Positions 22,101-34,119 of a stretch of 64,000 bases of DNA are shown piece after piece. Source of the DNA: Hyposmocoma kahamanoa (taxonomy: Eukaryota; Arthropoda; Insecta; Lepidoptera; Cosmopterigidae); NCBI RefSeq assembly GCF_003589595.1, contig NW_020653715.1, positions 63,950-127,949 of the forward strand, given 5' to 3'. The translations under genes and the position numbers were made by a program. Position 1 is the stretch's first letter, and the number at the start of each line of letters is the position of its first letter. The notes under the pieces were generated by a model. That model was not told the origin of the DNA, made no database searches, and worked only from the letters and a program-made list of their open reading frames with translations.

Positions 22101-24356
22101 CAGCGCAAAATTCACTCCTTCACACCTATGCACTCCTAATTTTTTACTAGCATTTATTAACAGAATTTTGGATATAAAATTGAGAAAATGAATTAAATAA
22201 GTAGTCTATGTGACGTCAACTTCAGTTGGAGGTCCGGGGGAAGAGCTGACACTACTGCTTGGCGGCAGAAACAGGTAAGGGGGCTGTACTTCCCTGGACG
22301 AACTCTTTCACAAGGAGCTCTGTAGAAGCTTGTACTTCTTGTCATTTCATGTCATTTGTATCGGCCAACAATCCCATAAGCGGATTGCTTGCAACATAAT
22401 ACACAGAACCTATCATTGCGTCCTGCGGGAACAGTTTGCGTAGACAGAATTAGATTCGATTACCTGATTGCCTCATCCATCTGCGCGACGGCGCACAGTG
22501 GTACACAGTGGTGTACAACATATGTAAACATGTTACCCTCGCAACACCAAGCTATATGAGTTATACACAATACAAACTATGTATATACTATGGAACTTGC
22601 TTTTTGTGTACACACACGGTTACAAGCGAGATAATAATTATATTATATCCTATGCAATGCGTTAAATAAATAATAAGATTTTAAAATTCGGATTATTTTT
22701 ACCTAATTTGCAACTTTGAGAGACTTGTATTAGGAAATTGTGTTTTTCGAAAATGTTTTCAATATACCTTATTTGGCAAATTTAGCTATTATCTACGGAT
22801 TGATCACGTTGAATTTATGAAAATGATCAGAATAATTGGGCAGCTTTCACCGAAGTCCATATTTTGACCTTAGATATCTCACGAATCGACACTGAACATA
22901 CTCTATTTTTATTGTGGAGGTGGACGCCAGATGGGCGAACTTGGTTTTCCAAGGTATTTCGAATCGAAGAGTTATATAATGTTATTAATAACTGCATATT
23001 TGGAATCGCTTAGTGAAGAAGGAAAAATAACAAGCTGCGCCATTATTAGATATGCGGCGTAGTGAGGTCTTAATGAGAGCATTGAATGATAACGATACCC
23101 AAGTCATGCACAACGTTTACACAATTCAACACACCCTGTCAATGCCAAAGTAAAATCCAATGGCTGCTTGGTTCTGATAAATATGATCTGATACTTCGTT
23201 GCATTGAGAGTGATGCAATTATTAATAAACAATCTTGTTATCGAGTCAAGATCGAATTGAAGGGCCAAACAATCGTGGACGTTCTGAACACAGCAAAAGA
23301 TATTAATGTGGACAGCGTAGGTCAAACTTTCACATCCAATCAAGCTCAAAAGAAGGTTGACAAAAGCCTTAAATAATAGAGGGTTAAGAATGACTTTGCG
23401 GTTCACTTGACAGTGCAGGAAATGGAACTACTCTAATTTTACGGCTTAAATCAAATCTACTTACGGCCACCAGTTGACAACGATTCATAAGGTAATACCG
23501 TTCATGAGTTAGAGGTGAAAATTTCCGCAAATCCAATGTAACACAACTTGGACTATAATGCCATATAATTAACCTGATCGAAAGCTTTTGCACAATGTAA
23601 ACAAATCGCCTCAACCTCGCACTTGTCCTTAAATGCAATATGAGCTAAGTTGCGTAGGCTGGTAAATGCGAACTAGAAATAAATCCATGTTGGTTTGGAC
23701 TTGTGACATGCTTGAAATGGCTAGAAAGATGACTATACCGTAAGGTTTGAAATATATAATTTAGCAAACCAACGTAATATATACAATACTAATTGGCCTC
23801 TGATTGATAACGTCGGTCCTACCAACCGACTTATGAACAGGTGCAATCCTCAAACTTGTGATCTTCCACAATAAGTGAAACACACCGCTATAGAAACACG
23901 TAGTATTGTAAAAAATGGTTAACAGTTTCACGACGGCTGAAGCACAGAGACGAATAAACAGTAACCGAGTAAAGTAAGTTTGTCAAATTTACGCTGGAAG
24001 CTATTTCAAGTTCAGATGCAAAGGTTAGTGTAAATGTACACTGTTAAACTGACAAAATTCAGGGCATATGGTATGCGTCGTGGTGAATGTACACTGATCC
24101 CACGGCGCCGACTCAACGCGCGAGAGAGAAACCCGGAAAGCCGGGGGTTTGTCTAAAAACAAAAAAATGGTATGCGGTTATGGGCCCCACACACTGAAGA
24201 AAAATAATCGACAAAAGGTGTAAAATATCACCCCTATTATCTTCATGATTATTGTAACGCACCTTCTTGCGCTAATTATTAAATAAACCAAAATAACTAG
24301 CAAAAGTACTACGTAACGTAAGTAGTACGTAAAGACTTTCGGAGTAATAACATTTT
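22101..24356. other. No supported gene
   Basis: The 96-codon plus frame at 23086-23376 overlaps a 100-codon minus frame over the same bases; neither shows a domain, so neither is called. A short GC stem (AACCCGG/CCGGGGGTT) lies near 24130-24150. Otherwise nothing. Confidence 0.4.
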
Positions 24357-24929
24357 AGTTCAATTCAATTCAATTCAATTCAACTCAATAATGTATTGCA
24401 AAACCATAATGTACATAATAAGATGTTACAAATGTAGTGAGACCAGTATTATGGGCCCTGTCGGGCACGCAACATAGGAGCTAGGAGAGAGGAAGCGCAA
24501 TTTTATAGTAGTATTTTATATAGGTATAGTAAGTATTCTATTCTTATTTATCATAGGTACTATATACTATATTATACTATATTATATTGATATAAAATTT
24601 AATTTAAAAACAACCTTAATATTTATCATCATTTTGCGTGGCCTCTGAATGTATTATCTATTAAATATTCGTTAATAGTGTAATAGCATTTTTCAGATAG
24701 AAATAGTTTTAATTTTTTTATGAAAATGTTGTCATTGTTTTAATTTTTTATATTTTCAGGTAGTTTATTATAAATTTTAATAGAAGAACTGTAGGTACTA
24801 GAGGAGTTAATTTTTAATCGTGAAGTCGGCAATACTAATTTATTTTTAAGTCGTAAAGAGTACTTTCATGAGATATCTTCTCGTTTTTTATAAAATTGTT
24901 TATTTTTCCTGACAAATTTACTTATTTCC

Positions 24930-27275
24930 AAAATATATAAACTGGATAGGCTTAATATTTTATATTTAAGAAAATATGGTCTACAGCTATCAGTCTGGTC
25001 AATATTGGCTATTATTCTAATTAACTTCTTTTGAACGGTGAATAGAGAGGCTGCATCCGTGCTGTTACCCCACAGAATGATGCCGTAACTGAGCCAAGCG
25101 TGCGCGTAGGCATAGTAGGTTGTTATTGCCGTCTCTATGTTTGTTGTCTTTTTTACTACGCGCAGTGCGTATGAAAATCATGCTAACTTAGACTTTACTC
25201 TATGAATTCAACTGCCTCCGTGGCCGAACGGTTACCATGCCGGACTGCCATGCAGAGGTCCTGGGTTCGATTCCCAGGCCGGGAGAAATATGTGTATGGC
25301 CTACATTTATTTCTCTCGTGAGTTTGGGTGTAATTTGTGGTTGTCTATGTGTGTGTCCATGGCACCCGCGACACAGGGTTTCCCTAGTGCGGGGCTATGT
25401 TGAGTGTGTGCGTTATTATTATTATAAAAAAAAAATGTGCGATTTCCAATTTAAGTGGGTGTCTATATTTAAACCGAGCAATCTAAATTCCTTAACTGAT
25501 TCTAAAATTGTACCATTGTAATCGAATTTTAAGTTTAATGAAGTTTTTTGGTGGGGATGGAAGGGCATTATTTTAGATTTAGAGAAATTAATTTTGAGAT
25601 TATGATCATTTTACCAGTCTGTAGTTTTAGTCAGAAGGACATGAAGTTTTTCATATATATATCAGTGTCGTTTTGACATGATGTAAGCAAAGATACATCG
25701 TCAGCAAACAATACACAGGTTTCGCCTATAGCCGTAGGAAGGTCATCGATGTATATCAAAAATAAAAGACATCCAACAACACTTCCTTGAGGAATCGATG
25801 CATTTACTTTTTTACAATCGGACCGCACGCAAGAAATATTTTTAGTAGTGGTATCAAAGTATTCGATCTCAACAAATTGCTACCTATCCTTTAAATATGA
25901 TGCAAACCAGGCGTGAGCAGAGCCTCGAATACCTATCCCGTATAGTTTACCTAATAGTATATTATGGAGGACCCTATCATATGCTTTCGTCATATCCAAT
26001 AAGATACCTACACCGTATTTCTTCCTGTCTAATATTTTGACCACCTCGTTAACATACTTATATACTGCTAAAGCTGTGTAGCGATTTCTTCTAAAGCCGT
26101 TCTGACAGTCATCAAATATTTGGTATTTTTCACAAAATTTAGTAACGCGACTGCAAATGGCCTTTTTTCAAAAATCTTAGATGCAGTCGGCAAAAGGGCG
26201 ATTGGACGATAGTTGTTTGGATCGGTTTTTCCGTCTTTTTTGTAAATAGGTTTTATGATAGTATTTTTTAGTTGTGATGGAAAAGTGCCTTCGTTAAATG
26301 ATTGGATTATTAATAAAGTGAACGGTAATGTTAATTCGTCGGCGCATTCTCTGATCAAGTTAGGTGGGAGTTCGTCTATGCCGTGGCTTTTTTTATTTTT
26401 AAGACTTTTAATAATTTTATTCACCTCAGGACAAGTAACTGGGCTTAGATACATGGTATTTTGGGTCGGTCGGAGAACAGAACGACCATAAGGGACACCG
26501 TGTGTCGCCGCGTCATTATTACATTCACCGATTGAGGCGAAAAAGTTGTTAAATAAATTAGCAACTTGTTTTGGATCTGAGGTCATGATATCATTTACTT
26601 GTAAATTTATATTACACTTTTCTTTTCGATTTATTTTATTCGTCCTCTCATTGATTTATTTGCCACATTGTTTTTATTTTGTTATTCGAATGTTTTAACT
26701 TATTTATGAATTGATTTCTTTTTGCTCTATTAATAATTGTTTTTAATGTTTTAGCATAGATTTTATAATGTTGTTTTAATGTTGGGTTATTTGTTTTTGT
26801 TGTGAGTATTTTTAACAATCTTTTATTTTTACAGGATTTTTTTACTCCTGCTGTTAACCAATATTTTTTTGGGTTTGTTTTTAATTTAATTCTGCGTTTT
26901 GATATAGTTTCGTCTAGTAATGTTATTAGCCTAACATGGAACATATTGTAGTTTCCATTTATATTTTTGTAGTCGAATAATATTTAATTCCAGTTTATTG
27001 AGTGCAGCTGTGTTTTAAACATATTTATTGTCATTTTATTAAAGATCCTTTTTTTGTGTGTACCAATTTGGTTGGTTAGATTGTTGAAGTAGTTTGAATC
27101 TTATAATGGTAGCTGAGCGATCTGAAAACCCTAGTTCCTCTACCGTAGTAAGCAAACCATTACTAAAGTTAGTAAAGATGAGGTACAGGCAAGTAGATGA
27201 GGTTACTGTTACATGGGTTGCTGTTTTGATATGTTGACTAAATTTATATTCTAGTTATTAACGGGTTTCGGGTAA
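24930..27275 (-). pseudogene. LINE endonuclease/reverse transcriptase
   Basis: Order on the minus strand: the endonuclease end with a GFSDRSATI block (about 27085-27130, the usual SDH histidine being Arg), a lysine-rich linker (26648-26944), then the reverse transcriptase from 26586 (NLFNNFFASIGE, then NNYRPIALLPTASKIFEK at about 26170-26225). The ASIPQGSVVGCLLF and LFADDVSLL catalytic loop with both aspartates intact is at 25690-25800. The thumb region, with FSKSKIMPFHP and ESVKEFRLLG, runs to 25441. After the SINE the frame resumes with RVKSKLA and YAHAWLSYGIILWGNS (about 25050-25200). Several frame changes and stops separate these parts. It would have copied the element RNA at a nicked target site. 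Confidence 0.85.
25211..25435 (+). mobile_element. tRNA-derived SINE, copy 1
   Basis: The head is tRNA-like: a GTGGCCGAACGG box A and a GGTTCGATTCC box B within about 70 bases. These are the internal RNA polymerase III promoter elements. The body has GTTTGGGTGTAATTTGTGGT and ends in a (TTA)n then A-rich tail. It codes for nothing and depends on a LINE for movement. It sits inside the minus-strand LINE, splitting its reverse transcriptase between the WKSH and RVKSK segments, so it inserted after that LINE. No clean target duplication was seen. Confidence 0.9.
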
Positions 27276-28068
27276 TTGAAGAATATCGATGCCAAACTTT
27301 ATGTTAAAATGATTAATTTAGTGTAGATTATGTCTAATATGTTAGTTTAGACTATTTTTGCGCACATAATTATTACTTAGCAAAGTAATGATTTTAATGT
27401 AGTACGATAACAACACAATCGCAATAACAACAATATGTCCATCGGGCCATTTGGAGGGCAAATGCGCACTTATTCCACCATAAAAAAAATTTGTACCTAT
27501 TACTACATATTAAAAACTATCGGCGACCTCCACGTTCGCACTTCTGCTATGTATTTACTTCAATTTTTAACCTTATCACATTGTTTTGACTACGATTCGT
27601 ATTCTTTGGACTCGGATATAGATTGTTATCTATTATTACTCCACAAATGTGATCGTCACAGAATAAACGGTAGCCCTGGCGTGCCACGATGCACTGACTT
27701 GCCGTTAATACAAAACTGTGTTGTCGGAATTCGAGTGGGCGCGAAAGATTGATCGTGTGGTAATTCGCGAAGGTGTCGAACCTCGCTCGGTTTCGGGGAT
27801 TCAATCACCCCCGCAATAGTTCTATAACTATAGTAGATCTTTCTTGTTACTTTAGAATGATGTGTTGACATAAGTAGGGTTACCATCTAGTACAGAATTT
27901 TGTTATATCATATTTAATTTTTATCAATGTAATTTGATTGTTATCTTATTATTGTCCATATAATAAATAAATAAATAAACTATAATTAGAACAAAATATT
28001 TAACGATGTATGAAGTTACGTACTCGAATTTATGCAACAATCTTTTCAAGGACAAACTAAAAATAATT
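27276..28068. other. No supported gene
   Basis: Only short overlapping frames on both strands around 27435-27890, without motifs. A short (AATA)n run lies at about 27960-27980. Confidence 0.4.
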
Positions 28069-28256
28069 AGGAAATGAAACTGTTTTTCCGCCGACGTTTC
28101 GGGCCCTCTACAGGTCTCATGGTCACGGTTGATTGAGGTGGTACAAATCTTCAACCAGTTAACTGGTACAGTCTTCAACCAGTTAACTGGAAACGTCGAT
28201 TTGTTTGAAAAAACAAATATACGCGATTTAAATCCGGAAAAACAGTTTCACTTCCT
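28069..28256. mobile_element. MITE family A, fold-back copy
   Basis: Terminal 22-base inverted repeats (28069-28090 and 28235-28256, one mismatch) start AGGAAATGAAACTG. Inside the left arm lies CCGA-N4-TCGG, 15 bases, CATGGTCACGG (28091-28128). The middle contains a perfect 18-base direct duplication (CTTCAACCAGTTAACTGG at about 28148 and 28172), and the right arm contains a stem-loop (ATTTGTTT/AAACAAAT). Relative to the copy at 228-376 the left arm has lost its stem-loop portion. Non-coding. Confidence 0.7.
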
Positions 28257-28429
28257 ATGTGTAACAATCGCGAAAACCTAAGAACTCGATAAAAATAATT
28301 AATTTCATTTAAATGTTTATGTATGGTGCACTGCCTTAAAATAATTTTGTGATTAGTGTACTCGTACATGGTTAAATGTTTAGAAATGTAATATAATTTT
28401 CAGTAACGAAAAACATGATTATTATAGAG

Positions 28430-28520
28430 GTAGAGGTACACACCACACGTTTATCTTCCACTGGGGTAGGCAGATACCATGAGGGTCCACACGTATCTTC
28501 ACTAGTATGCGAAGTGCTTA
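28430..28520 (+). repeat. Repeat family C, fragment
   Basis: Contains CTTCCACTGGGGTAGGCAGA followed by a CACACGTATCTTC stretch and is related to 16345-16440. Boundaries are approximate and no coding is visible. Confidence 0.5.
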
Positions 28521-29435
28521 GCTGCACTGTGTGCAAGGAGCGACGTCGTGTACGCACACGCAACGTATTGCAGTGCGAGCTCGGAGCGCAGTGGCTACAA
28601 AGCCTTTGCAGGTTGAGTTTCCCTTGAAGCAAATTCACGGAGTGACTCTCCGAAGAGTCGACTGCGACGCTCCATCGACCGCAGCGCAGGGCTCCCGAAC
28701 GACGCGATCGCACTCAACTCTAGATTATTTTGCTCTTCAACCAATTGAATCGCGTGTTTGCGATCAGATTTCTGGAGGCTTCAACGAACCGCTTAAGTTA
28801 GATTTTTCTTACGTGAGATGTAGATATACATAAAAAGTAATATTAGCGAAGAAATTAGGACGCAGTCTATTACAGCACGATCCATTTTTAATCTAAAACA
28901 AATTTACAAACATCCATTTTCTTTTTTATTATACAAAGCGTTTAAATAATATACATAATAACTTTATTTTCTTTGAATTGAGATATATTAATTAAGAATT
29001 TATTAAGCAAAGCTCAAGTAGCCTCCATTTACGCCTCCAAACATTTGTGTAGTTAGAAATAAAGGTTTTAATATTGTTACCTATTGTTTTAATGCGCGCT
29101 GGTTTTAACCCAGGACTTACCAGGCATTGATCTTTTTTGACGTTGTACAGTGGTTTATAATACCATGAACCTGAACGACTTTGTTCCGCAAATTCCGAAA
29201 TGGTAATCTAGAGTCGATGACTACGACTGATTAGCCGGCTTGAAAATAAACATTGTAAGCAGTGGCACTCACGCTGCCATATCTCTACGTGTAACGTACG
29301 ATCCAAGACGTGATCCGATGCGACGATGTTATTAAAACACAATCGCGCAGAATGTTAAAGTAATTCGCGAGGATTCCATTACACGAATCCTGACAAGCGC
29401 ACAAATAATACGAGCGAAGCTTTTGCTCGCACGCA
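28521..29435. other. No supported gene
   Basis: Plus and minus frames of 70-113 codons overlap at 28372-28833 without any motif. The rest is AT-rich. Confidence 0.4.
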
Positions 29436-29655
29436 GGCCTCTGTGGTCGAACGGTTACTATGCCGCCTGCCACGCAGAGGTCCCAGGTTCGATTCCCGGG
29501 CCGGGAGAAATATTTGTATGGAATACATTTATTTCTCTCGTGAGTTTGGGTGTAATTTGTGGTTGTCTTTGTGTGTGTCCATGGCACCCGCGACACAGGG
29601 TTTCCTTGTTTCCCTTGTTTCCCTTGTTCAGGGTTATGTTGAGTGGGTGCGTTAT
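29436..29655 (+). mobile_element. tRNA-derived SINE, copy 2
   Basis: Same family as 25211-25435, with box B GGTTCGATTCC and the GTTTGGGTGTAATTTGTGGT body. The 3' part differs: GTTTCCCTT is present three times in tandem (about 29600-29630) where copy 1 has a single GTTTCCCTAG, and the tail is short. Box A is slightly altered (GTGGTCGAACGG). Confidence 0.9.
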
Positions 29656-31121
29656 ACAAAAAGTGTTACAAAAAGATCAGGTCATATTTCGCCTACGGTT
29701 GTATGCTAAGCGACACTAGCAAAAATAGTGCATCCCATTTGGGAAAGAAAAACCAGTTTTGGTTACCCAAAATGCTCACGAATATGATCTTTTTCTTGTC
29801 TTTTTGTTACACTCTGTATGTATACAGAAACACATACTTTCATGCTCTCACGCAGTTTAATGGAATTCCTGAAATAAAGAATTTTTGTTTTGGCTTCCAG
29901 AACATAATCTCGAACAAAATACACACGGTAAACGAGATCAGAGCACTTGTTACTAACCTAGTACACCAATAAGTACGAACACATTTTAAGTACTTTCATA
30001 AGTATGCAAATTGTATTATTTTGTGCACAACAGGTTATCATTACTTTTTTCTATTCACAAGACTATGTTACGAAATAGTTGTTCACCTATGCGAGGGCGC
30101 GCGTGCCCACATGAAAAAGGTTAACAAAAGAGTACGTCGCGGCAGTGCGGAGCCATTTCGAGGTGAGGGATGTGAATACGCATTATATACTTACTTTATT
30201 CCTGTACACTGACAGAACGTCAGATGACACGGAAGTTGCTCAAAAAATGTAATAAAAAAATATATAAAAATTATAATTATATTATCAAAAATATAACAGA
30301 TTTCTTTTTCTGGTGAATAGGGTTTTCTTAGATTAAGAGTACCTCAGTCGGTAATAGCTTTCCATTAGATGAACAGTCCGCCTCTTTGCTAATTTACTTT
30401 TTATTATAAAAAAACAGTATTTTGTGAATGTTCTTAAAATATAAAGTAAAACTCCAAAAGTAAATGTTAAACACATTTTAACAAAAGGATAATTATGGAT
30501 GGTAACGGGAAGGAAAAGCATACCCAGATGTTCTACAAACAAACATTATTATGTTTATTATTACAGAGGGCTTCCGTACTTTAACATAAGTTCATTAACG
30601 AGTCTAGAATAGTGAAGTAAAAATAAACGCTTCTCACTACATTTTAGCCAGTTTGCTTAATATTCCGAACACGAGCTGGCGCCTGTTCGGGCCTATCTTT
30701 GCCTTGCATTAGCTTTTTCGTGCTACTTCTGTCAATAAACCCCTGCTGTAAGTACAGTCAGTGCATAACCGATAGGTTGTGAATTATACTCATAACTCGA
30801 GAGAAAATTTTTAAAAGTAAGAGTAAACTTGGAGAATCATGAACGTAGGCAGAATATACAAACCGTATTTGTGTTGTAAAACGGAGCGATTCGTTCTGTG
30901 CGCCGTTTAGGTTCTCGGATTTTTTTTTGAGGAAAGTTTATGAAAACTGGTATCATGACTGTGGCATCACAGGACGTTCACTCACATATTTTGTATACCC
31001 GTAAAAATATATAAAGGCTATATATAAAAAAAATGAGGCTACTTCTGGCCTCAACAGGGTCAGTCATTGTAGTAGTGGCATTGTAATAGTGGTGTGTAAT
31101 GAAAAGTAAATATCCAATTCT
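29656..31121. other. No supported gene
   Basis: No frame with a recognisable domain. AT-rich apart from a modest GC patch near 30090-30160. Confidence 0.4.
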
Positions 31122-31433
31122 TAATCAAAACCGTTGGAATTCAAAATGTTTAGTTTACTTACTGCAATTCCTTAAAATAACTTCTTGTTTGGCTAATAAA
31201 AATCATTTGATTACGATTTGTTTTGAATCAACGTCTTTAATTGGAGATTGCGCAGAATGTTAGCGACTTATCGTCGAGGTCCACACAGCATGTCTTGTTC
31301 GCGTGATGGCGATCAAAAACATGGTCGCACTGTCATAGACTCTCGTGACGCTCCGCCAGACTGACAGATGTCAGTTGACAGCTGCCAATCTCATTCGTGC
31401 GTGTCTCGATAAATGTCACTCGATGCGCCGTCA
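31122..31433 (-). repeat. LTR-like repeat, 3' side
   Basis: Aligns along its length with 34120-34410. Shared words include AAAATAACTTCTTG, GGAGATTGCGCAGAATGTTA, GACAGCTGCCAATCTCATTC and GTCTCGATAAATGTCACTC. The copies differ by many substitutions and small indels, so the insertion is old. The true LTR may continue beyond 31433, with the other copy truncated. Confidence 0.65.
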
Positions 31434-31579
31434 CGACCGGACTGACATGCGACCGTCCTCGGGCGCTTCAGCAGTTCTGCAACAAGGGCAAGAGCATCAG
31501 AGAACTATTAGTGGGCGACCACACTCGTTCGTCCAACCTGACTGTTAAGTACTCCAAGCTAGGTTGATAAAAATCGAAT

Positions 31580-31830
31580 ACATCAGAAGAACACGTGTCC
31601 CTTCGACCAGTACTCATAGACCGGACTACAACTCGCAAATGCCAGACAACTGTTGCTTAGACCAGATGAGTGTGTCCCTTCGACCAACCGCCCCGGTGTG
31701 GACCGGACGACACTATTCTTTCGACTAGCAGGAAACCGTTACACTGAACCGGACGAGTGTGTACTTTCAACTATCCGCTAGCCGGACGACTCTGTCCTTT
31801 CGACCAGTTACCACCAATACACATCACAAC
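31580..31830. repeat. Degenerate ~55-60 bp tandem repeats
   Basis: Five spaced copies of a word like CCGGACGA-(4-6 bases)-TGTCC-TTCGACCA occur between about 31590 and 31820. They lie just inside the 3' LTR-like repeat of the gypsy element. The units vary in length and sequence, and no coding is apparent. Confidence 0.6.
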
Positions 31831-31883
31831 CACACTTAAGAATGTACACAGCAATCACACATACCTCTTGTTTACGGATTGTC

Positions 31884-32290
31884 CTACTCCGCATGAATTT
31901 GAACATTATGATGTATTAATTCAATAACAGACAATTCAGACGTTATACTCCTTGTATTTGACATTGGTAACGTTACGCTTAATGTGTCAGAGTGTACATA
32001 CGTCGTCTCAGAACTGGTCAATCTACTCAAGCGAGAGGTATGGACATCTACGTTTTTCGACGCCGTCTCGGCCTCGTTATCATTCATCAAACTAAAAGTT
32101 ACTTCTGGCAGACCTTCATGTCCCTGGGGCACTGAACGTAAATTCTCATGTGCGTATTTAAGGGCACGAAGTGAACCAATAATACTTCTAAGATCATAAG
32201 GATCGTTTTCTAGCACGTCAGTTATAATGACGGGACCCTTAAATTTCCTATCTAACTTTGTACCGCATTCGATTCCCTAGTTTTATTTTC
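31884..32290 (-). pseudogene. gypsy integrase C-terminal fragment
   Basis: The minus frame contains RKFKGPVIITDVLENDPYDL (about 32180-32250), the GPY/F-like module that ends many Ty3/gypsy integrases, followed by ALKYAHENLRSVP. The tail to 31884 is serine- and threonine-rich. The HHCC zinc finger and the DDE catalytic core are not recognisable upstream, where the sequence changes to unrelated repeats. It is dead as an integrase. Confidence 0.65.
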
Positions 32291-32588
32291 CCTATGAAGG
32301 TAGAAAATCAAACAAAGAATTATAGCAATTTAAAATAATTATAATAAAAAAACGAATTACACGAACGAATCACGAATTAAAATTAGAATTAAAAAAAAAA
32401 CGGTACATATATTTATCACGGGTACGTGGTATAGGGCCTTAAGACATTAGGTTTTCCGCTTCCGAGTACGGTACTCCCCTGTATATTTGCCGGCGCAGAA
32501 GAAGGGCCACAGGATGAACAGCAATTGGTAGCCGTTCAGTGGATGTTGTTTCGTCCTAGTCCGGACGTAGTCAAGCTCCAGGTGTAAA

Positions 32589-32652
32589 GTAATTCAATCC
32601 GAAGGTGATTCAATACGAAGGTAATTCAATCCGAAGATGACTCAATCCGGTG
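32589..32652. repeat. 16-bp minisatellite, four units
   Basis: The unit GTAATTCAATCCGAAG is repeated four times head to tail (32589, 32605, 32621, 32637). Units 1 and 3 are identical; the others have 2-4 changes. A fifth partial unit follows. It sits in the gap between the integrase and reverse transcriptase remnants. Confidence 0.9.
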
Positions 32653-32734
32653 GTAATTCCTGCAACAGACAACCAACTGGTAGTAATAGTCATTTTGCCT
32701 TCGTCCTGAAAACCCACCGAACGGCAAAAGAGAA

Positions 32735-33990
32735 CTACAGAAGAGTACCTACGTAGCTACTACGTAAGTAATTTTCTCTTTGTATGAGAATAGACACATA
32801 ACCCGCAGAACTGGCATCGCAGTCAAGTCCGACAAGCAGTTCTGATTTGAAAATCGTTAACACCGGTTTTGATGTAAGTATCCCAATTATAGTTTTACGG
32901 ATTAACTCATGATTGTCGGATTTAATGGAACCTTTCTGTTTGGTGAGAGGGTATAAAGAACCCACTATATTCCAGTTACAAATTTGTGAAAATAGTTCGC
33001 TAAGCCTAGAAAGTAGCGCATTTGTGTAGCTGTTTTTGGCGCGGGACCATCTACTAAAGCCTGAATTTTGCGAGAGTAAGGCCTAACCTCACCACCTTGA
33101 ATAGTATATCCTAAATAGTCAATTTCCTGTTTCATAAACTTACACTTCTTCAGATTTAGTGAAAATCCAGCATCTGACAGCGTAATCTATACCTCATCGA
33201 GGCGTTGTAACACTTGGTCGATATTTTCCGAATAACACAGAACGTCATCCATGTAGATAAGTGGTCTAACAGTTAATAATTGACTTAGTGCTTTGGATAT
33301 ACACCTTTGATAAACAGAAGGCGCGTTGCGCTACCCGAAAGGCATAGCAAGATACTTACACTGCCCCTCGGGTGTCACAAATGCTGTCTTTTCAAATGAC
33401 GTAGGGTTAACAGGAATCTGGTGGAATCCTGATGCCATATAAAAGAAGTGTGCGCCTCCTAGTTGATCTATTTGGTCCTCTATACGAGAGAGGGGATAAT
33501 GTTCAGACTTTGTGTTAGCGTTCAGTTCTCGATAGTCAACGCACATTCTATCTGTATTATCCTTTTTCTTTACGAGGAGAATTGGACTCGCAAAAGGAGA
33601 GGAACTTTCCTGAATAATTCCTGTATTCAGGAGTTCCTGTACCTTTTCTCTAACTGTTTGCTTTGCGACAGGAGCTAATCTGTAGGGGCACCTTTGGACA
33701 TTTTTGAGTGGATCAACTAAGTTAATTTCTAACGTCCCATTTTTAATACGCCTATTAGGAACACTTTCTATAAAGCAATATGCGTATCGACTCAATAGTC
33801 TTACAAGTTTCTCATTATCTTCACCCTTTAAATCGGTATCAACCTGACTGAAATCTGGACTAGTAACATTTGAGCGACAAACATTAACATGCTTTTTATG
33901 AGGAAAACTCCTTATTCTAATATGTCTCTCCCTATTATGACAAGTTCCGAAACACAAGTATCTGGTACTAGGTGAAAGTTCCATGTTTCC
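32735..33990 (-). pseudogene. gypsy reverse transcriptase remnant
   Basis: The best frame (33331-33984, 217 codons) holds the region before the finger domain, then QRCPYRLAP, VREKVQELLNTGIIQES, SPFASPILLVKKKD and DYRELNANT. A MASGFHQIPV block follows, where the first catalytic aspartate (normally DL-SGF) is Met. A stop falls after LAMPFG (about 33330), and the next frame continues with RNAPSVYQR and the IYMDDVLCYS catalytic loop, both aspartates present (about 33235-33262). KKCKFMKQEIDYLGY follows. A piece at 32735-32965 matches the RNase H start (GLDCDASSAG). These are the enzymes that make element cDNA; stops and the lost aspartate make this copy inactive. Confidence 0.9.
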
Positions 33991-34119
33991 TCAACGTTAC
34001 TTATCTATACAGTACTTTGAATTTGAAATGTACACTCTACTCCTCTACCCCCTATTCCCGCGAGACAAACAAAATCTTTACATACAGTACCCGGGAATTT
34101 AACTCTTTGACTTTCTTTT

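Larger units (their letters stand above)
24357..27275 (-). mobile_element. LINE, 5'-truncated, split by a SINE
   Basis: A minus-strand non-LTR retrotransposon with similarity from the end of the endonuclease domain (about 27270) to the 3' end, where the tail is a (TTCAA)n/(TTGAA)n run at 24357-24385. It is interrupted at 25211-25435 by a SINE in the opposite orientation. The reverse transcriptase is Jockey/CR1-like by motif style; I do not assign a named family. It is dead, with many stops. Confidence 0.8.

Noticed and set aside
23086..23406. Overlapping 96- and 100-codon frames on opposite strands
   Set aside because: Both strands are open over the same bases and neither shows a domain, so chance is the simplest reading.
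25214..25290. tRNA-like sequence with box A and box B, also at 29437, 34901, 47415-47485 and 53545-53617
   Set aside because: The same head is followed each time by the same ~150-base body and a simple-repeat tail, so these are SINE heads, not tRNA genes.
29285..29719. Frames of 88-124 codons around the SINE
   Set aside because: They translate SINE sequence in several phases and have no protein homology.
31580..31830. Regularly spaced repeats resembling a CRISPR array
   Set aside because: Units are degenerate and of unequal length, and the context is a eukaryotic gypsy element.
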